Made by a program: the position numbers and the translations under genes
Shown: piece after piece, positions 60,226 to 64,000 of the stretch
Layout: every line of letters begins with the position of its first letter
Position numbering within the stretch: position 1 is the first letter of the stretch
DNA from: Piliocolobus tephrosceles
Lineage: Eukaryota; Chordata; Mammalia; Primates; Cercopithecidae
Reading direction: 5' to 3'
Assembly: GCF_002776525.5 (NCBI RefSeq)
Contig: NC_045444.1
Span: 26,560,658 to 26,624,657 of the forward strand
DNA: 64,000 nt
Notes under the pieces: generated by a model
The model's input: only the letters and a program-made list of their open reading frames with translations
Database searches by the model: none
Told to the model about the DNA's origin: nothing

Positions 60226-60614
60226 TGCAGGAAATGTATAAAAACTTTTGCTATTTTTTTGAATACATTAAATTTCAAGTGCCTTTAAAATATAGAATTG
60301 ATTCTCTAATTGAATTGATTATTTATCTTGGTGTTGGCTGCTCAAAATACAGAATTATAGTGCTAATTTTAATAAATCAAGTAATATATCTTTGTGCAGT
60401 AATCTATTTCAGGTCAGTGTATTTTAACATATTTATTTAGTACATTCTCTAGGACAGAAAAACCATTAAATATGTAACTTATCCATTAAGACCATTTGTG
60501 TGGAATTTCAGCTATACATATGAATTAAAATAAAGCTGACTACTATTAACTATATAAGAAATACATTTATCTACTATCATTTTTCTTATACAAAGCTAGT
60601 CAAATATTTCATAC

Positions 60615-60795
60615 CCATTAATTGGATCCACCACAATTCCTCTGGGATGAGACATTTCACCCTCTAAAAGAGTCTTCCGACTCTGAGAAGCTTTTTCCAG
60701 CCTGGCCACATTAATGGTTTTCCTATGGCCATCGTTGGTCCAGTAAAGATTATTTCCAATCCAGTCCACAGCAATGCCCTCTACATTATCCAGAT
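60615..60795 (-). CDS. LRP1B: LRP1B exon: YWTD beta-propeller 2, one repeat
   Basis: A 181-nt exon, the most upstream coding exon in the window. It opens with a completed Asp codon (n|at), then L-D-N-V-E-G-I-A-V-D-W, the L-Y-W-T-N-D blade motif, and ends H-P-R-G-I-V-V-D-P-I-N followed by the first two bases of a Gly codon. Acceptor AG 60796-60797 directly follows a (TA)n run; donor GTATGA at 60614-60609. Phase 1 start, phase 2 end. A second AG at 60781-60782 would give an exon 15 nt shorter in the same frame, dropping D-L-D-N-V. I prefer the longer form because the family motif is complete. Confidence 0.95.
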
Positions 60796-60812
60796 CTATA
60801 TATATATATATA
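60796..60812 (-). promoter_or_regulatory. LRP1B: (TA)n tract at a splice acceptor
   Basis: On the minus strand the bases immediately before the acceptor AG are alternating T and A ('tatatatatatatatag'). The pyrimidine-rich part ('tttctttcttgtttttgc') lies about 20-40 bases upstream, so the acceptor lacks a normal adjacent polypyrimidine tract. Confidence 0.85.
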
Positions 60813-63800
60813 AAAGCAAAAACAAGAAAGAAACTGCTTTTACAATTACAGTAAAATTAGTGTTCACTACTAATATTCTACCTAATAAAAACTCTAGTTC
60901 AAAAAGGAATGAACTCTGATCCATGAAATCTTTATGGTGTAATTTTTGCAAATGTCACTATTTTTTACAGAATACTTTTCAATTTTATTTTGGATGTCTT
61001 TTTATGTGAATAATAGACCCTCTCTCAATTGTACACAATGTTAACAAATGAATCATGGTCATTAACTCAGATTTTAATGGAACCTCAATTTATTGTAATT
61101 CAGTGATCTGCAGAAAAATGGAACATGTAAGTGATAGGAGTGAAAAAGCTCGAATATAAGTGACAAATTCAGCAACATAGACTGTTCTGAAGAAAAATCT
61201 ACTAGTACTGTGTCAGCATGTTCAAACTTGTAATATGCAATCTGAGTAATCAAAATAGTATGAATGTCTTCTTGCCCAAGGATGAACAGTTTCAGCAGGA
61301 GCACAAGTATGAAAGTCCAGGACAGGCTTTCATCCCAGAACTGCGTCAATAGTGAATCGCAAGAAATCACTGAAATATTTCTATTTTTGACTTACCTTAC
61401 AAAGAATCCTATTACAGGATTATGTGAGATACAGGCAACGATAATTCAAATGTAACAGACAAATAATAATCCTAGGAGTTCACCTAATTCAAACCCTTTA
61501 TTTTATAAAGGGGGGTAACGAAAACTTCAAAGTGAAGGCAGTTACTTATAGTCTATTATTGTTCATAAAGCAATAGCAATTGGATAAAAATCCAAGCCTT
61601 ATGACCCACAGTGTGGAAACGCTCAAAACAGCACAGTTCCTAGGGTGAGTTTCTGTAGCATCCTGTCGTTGCTTTTTGCCATTTTGCAAACCACACTTCA
61701 GCCTACAACATTACGACGACAATTCTATTCTCCCGTTGCAGGAAAAATTGCTATGAACTCCTTCTTTTCTCTCAAAACCAAGGGAGTCTGCACAGACTTC
61801 CTCTCTTCCTTTTTGGCATGAGTTACAGAACTGGAATTTACTGGACAAAAGCAATAGGTAGTATATGTTAGAGAAGGAGCTGTGCATTCACACACTACAA
61901 GAAAATCTGTATCACATTTCCCTGTATGCAGACACAATGGATATTTACTATTATCATGTTGTTTAATCATGGTCCTTCTGGCTCAGGAAAAAACCTACAA
62001 TTTTCCCTTGTAACCCTTATTGCTAATCAACATGTGTCGTGATTCAGAATGACTGATACAAAATGTGATCTGATCTAACTGAAAATCCCATTATAGTGAA
62101 TCAGATATGTTCCCAATTTCACTAAGCTATCTGCTTCATTACCATCCAATGAGTAATTTTCATAGGTTAATTGTGCCTATGCTTAGAAAAAGAAGTTTAA
62201 TTTTGTCTTTACTTATTGACACTTAATTTTCCTGAGCACTTTCCTATTCTTGCATAATGGAACGAGAGTAGTTATTTACTCTTTTCAATTTATTATAGTC
62301 TATAGCTGATTTCTATCTTAGTTGGTTTTCAAAAATTGAATTACATTTGAAATCTGCTCCAGTATAAAAAAGTCTTCATGCTGGATAACCTTCTTATTTT
62401 TGAAACTTTTCCTTTTAATATATAACTAGAGATTTATTTATTTTTTTCATATGAAGCAGTTACAATGCTGTATGGATGAAATTTTTGTTTCTGACACTTG
62501 GGTAAGCAAACTCAGTGATGCATCAGGAAAGTGAAGATTATAATACCACCTACCTCATCAGGTGATTACAAAGGACAAACTATTAATAGCTACTGCATGT
62601 AAACATTTAGCATATTTCCTGGAATACAGTAACTTATCTGTTCATGTTAGTTTTTATTAACCTATCAGGATTAAAAAATATTTTATATCTCTTCTGTCTC
62701 CTTTCTTTAAGGGTACTACTTGATAGGAATATATCTTACGTTTTTTGCCTTTAAAATGCTTTTTTCTGTATTTTCTTGCATTTTTACCAGTGACTAACTT
62801 TGACTAAAAATAGTATATAAATAAATATATGTGATATTCTTAAAATAATGGTTGGCACATACTAAATAATACATAAATATAATGATTATTATTCCTGTAA
62901 TAATATCACTATAATTTCTGTATAATCTTTCCTTAAGCAAGGTATCTACTGTATTAAGATAGTAATAAAGGAATTAGCCTAGAGTATTTTTTAAGGTTGT
63001 TTTCTGTTTGTGCTTTGATTTATTTTTCTGTTATAGGGAGAATGACAATGAATAAAAATTTTAAAATAAGAAAATGTATGAAAAGATCTATGAGCAAATT
63101 GGGAATCTTTTTAGGTTATCTTTAATAAGGCAAAGAGGAATTTCTCTTTTGCAGAACAAAGCTTGAACAATCAATTACTTCCTTTCTCAACAAATATACA
63201 TTGATAAGGGGAGCATTCTGCTTCCACATTATTTGATCCCTGCTTTAACTTATAAATTAGATGGAGAAGTTATACATGTAGAACATCAGTCTTATGTACG
63301 TTTGATATTTTATTCAAAGGGGTCTATTTGGCTCCTGCCTGAGACTGACTAATAATGACTCTATGAACAAAAGCCCTTTAACCAGATCAGGTACATATGA
63401 AGGTTGTGGCATTCAAAGGTCCAAAAACATCAGTGACTACAGAGAGTCCAATTATTAGCTTGAGAAAACACATGATATTAAAATGCAAAGAAGATGTTTG
63501 ATAAACTTGGTAGAATAGATTGCTTTGTGTACTTTGGGATAGAGTTCAAGTATCCTACATTATAAAATTCATATTTGCTACTATTTATTATTATTATTGG
63601 ATAAAAAATAGCAAACAAGAGCATGATTATTTTAAACATCTGGTCAAAATCTCCCTTAGCTTTCACAAAATACCCATTTTCATGCATCAATAGGCAAGGA
63701 ATCAACATGTTTGTTCTTCTTCAGAAAAAAAAAATCCAGTAGATAATTATTTCTAAGCTTTGTTTAGATTAACATTATGTCTATATTTTTCATGCTAAGA

Positions 63801-64000
63801 TATTGCACATTTACTCATATTCAGAAAATAAAGCCTTTACATGCATTCTGAAAACTTAATATATTATTTTTCTCAAATTATTAAAATTTCTATAACATGT
63901 TATCCTTGTAAACATTGTTCTAGCAATTCAAAATAACTTGTATGAATGGAGTAATATATAAATAGTGCATTAAACACCCACACACTCACACATCTCATTC
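60813..64000 (-). other. LRP1B: LRP1B intron, upstream part, open at the window edge
   Basis: No further exon with a propeller or EGF motif and matching phase was found up to 64000. Nothing else recognised apart from AT-rich sequence. Confidence 0.6.

Larger units (their letters stand above)
56583..60614 (-). other. LRP1B: LRP1B intron (4032 bp)
   Basis: Phase 2. Holds a (TACA)/(TA)n microsatellite, an Alu, a short duplication and a MIR fragment. 56585-58280 has no recognised feature beyond a short CA/TG run near 58101-58132. Confidence 0.8.

Noticed and set aside
61725..61970. Cysteine-rich 81-codon frame on the minus strand that looks faintly EGF-like
   Set aside because: The cysteine spacing does not follow EGF or LDLa order, no flanking splice sites give a matching phase, and LRP1B homology expects propeller sequence upstream of 60795.
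1..64000. CRISPR arrays, tRNA, rRNA, snRNA genes, bacterial operons or a novel defence-type system
   Set aside because: None of the expected structures is present. The window is primate intron, exon and transposon sequence.

Overview
This is nuclear DNA of a primate, most likely an Old World monkey. Three things point there: more than a dozen Alu elements, primate L1, THE1/MLT1 LTRs and MADE1 elements; a young Alu at 53620-53842 that carries the cercopithecoid AluY signature ('ggctcaagcctg', 'gagacgggcgg', 'gagatccggcc'); and a second young AluY at 45685-46022 whose right arm reads 'gctccggccactgcactcc' on the minus strand. The species call is an inference from these subfamily diagnostics.

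The only protein-coding gene I can support is on the minus strand: seven internal exons of LRP1B, a giant endocytic receptor of the LDL-receptor family. In transcript order (high to low coordinates) they are 60615-60795, 56363-56582 and 54287-54476 (YWTD beta-propeller), 45229-45351 (EGF-like), and 34095-34235, 29593-29718 and 22019-22135 (three LDL-receptor class A repeats). All have AG/GT boundaries, every junction phase matches (1-2, 2-0, 0-1, then 1-1 four times), and the joined exons give 1098 nt, or 366 uninterrupted codons. By homology they match the end of the second propeller, its EGF module and the first three repeats of ligand-binding cluster II of LRP1. Residue differences from LRP1 and the very long introns favour LRP1B. 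The gene enters from above 64000 and leaves below 1; the region below 22018 is one intron of more than 22 kb.

The rest is intron and repeat. 1-22 kb holds a young L1 3' end, a nested LTR/Alu cluster (10.4-11.9 kb), paired Alus (15.8-16.7 kb), a THE1 LTR beside a MADE1 inserted in a MER5A (16.9-17.8 kb), and an older L1. 22-34 kb has an L1M fragment, a triplet-repeat tract with a 10-N assembly gap, a MADE1 and two Alus. 34-45 kb has an inverted L1M, a MER2, a THE1 and an MLT1 LTR. 45-60 kb has three young AluYs, older Alus and microsatellites. Several repeats abut splice acceptors.

I found no sign of a previously undescribed biological system. The observations most worth a check are the in-frame tandem acceptor next to a (TA)n tract at 60.78-60.81 kb, the T20 acceptor tract at 34.24 kb, the inverted AluY pair at 45.7/46.9 kb, the nested insertions, a 66-bp duplication 1.4 kb apart, and the unresolved GAA/GGA/AGT tract.
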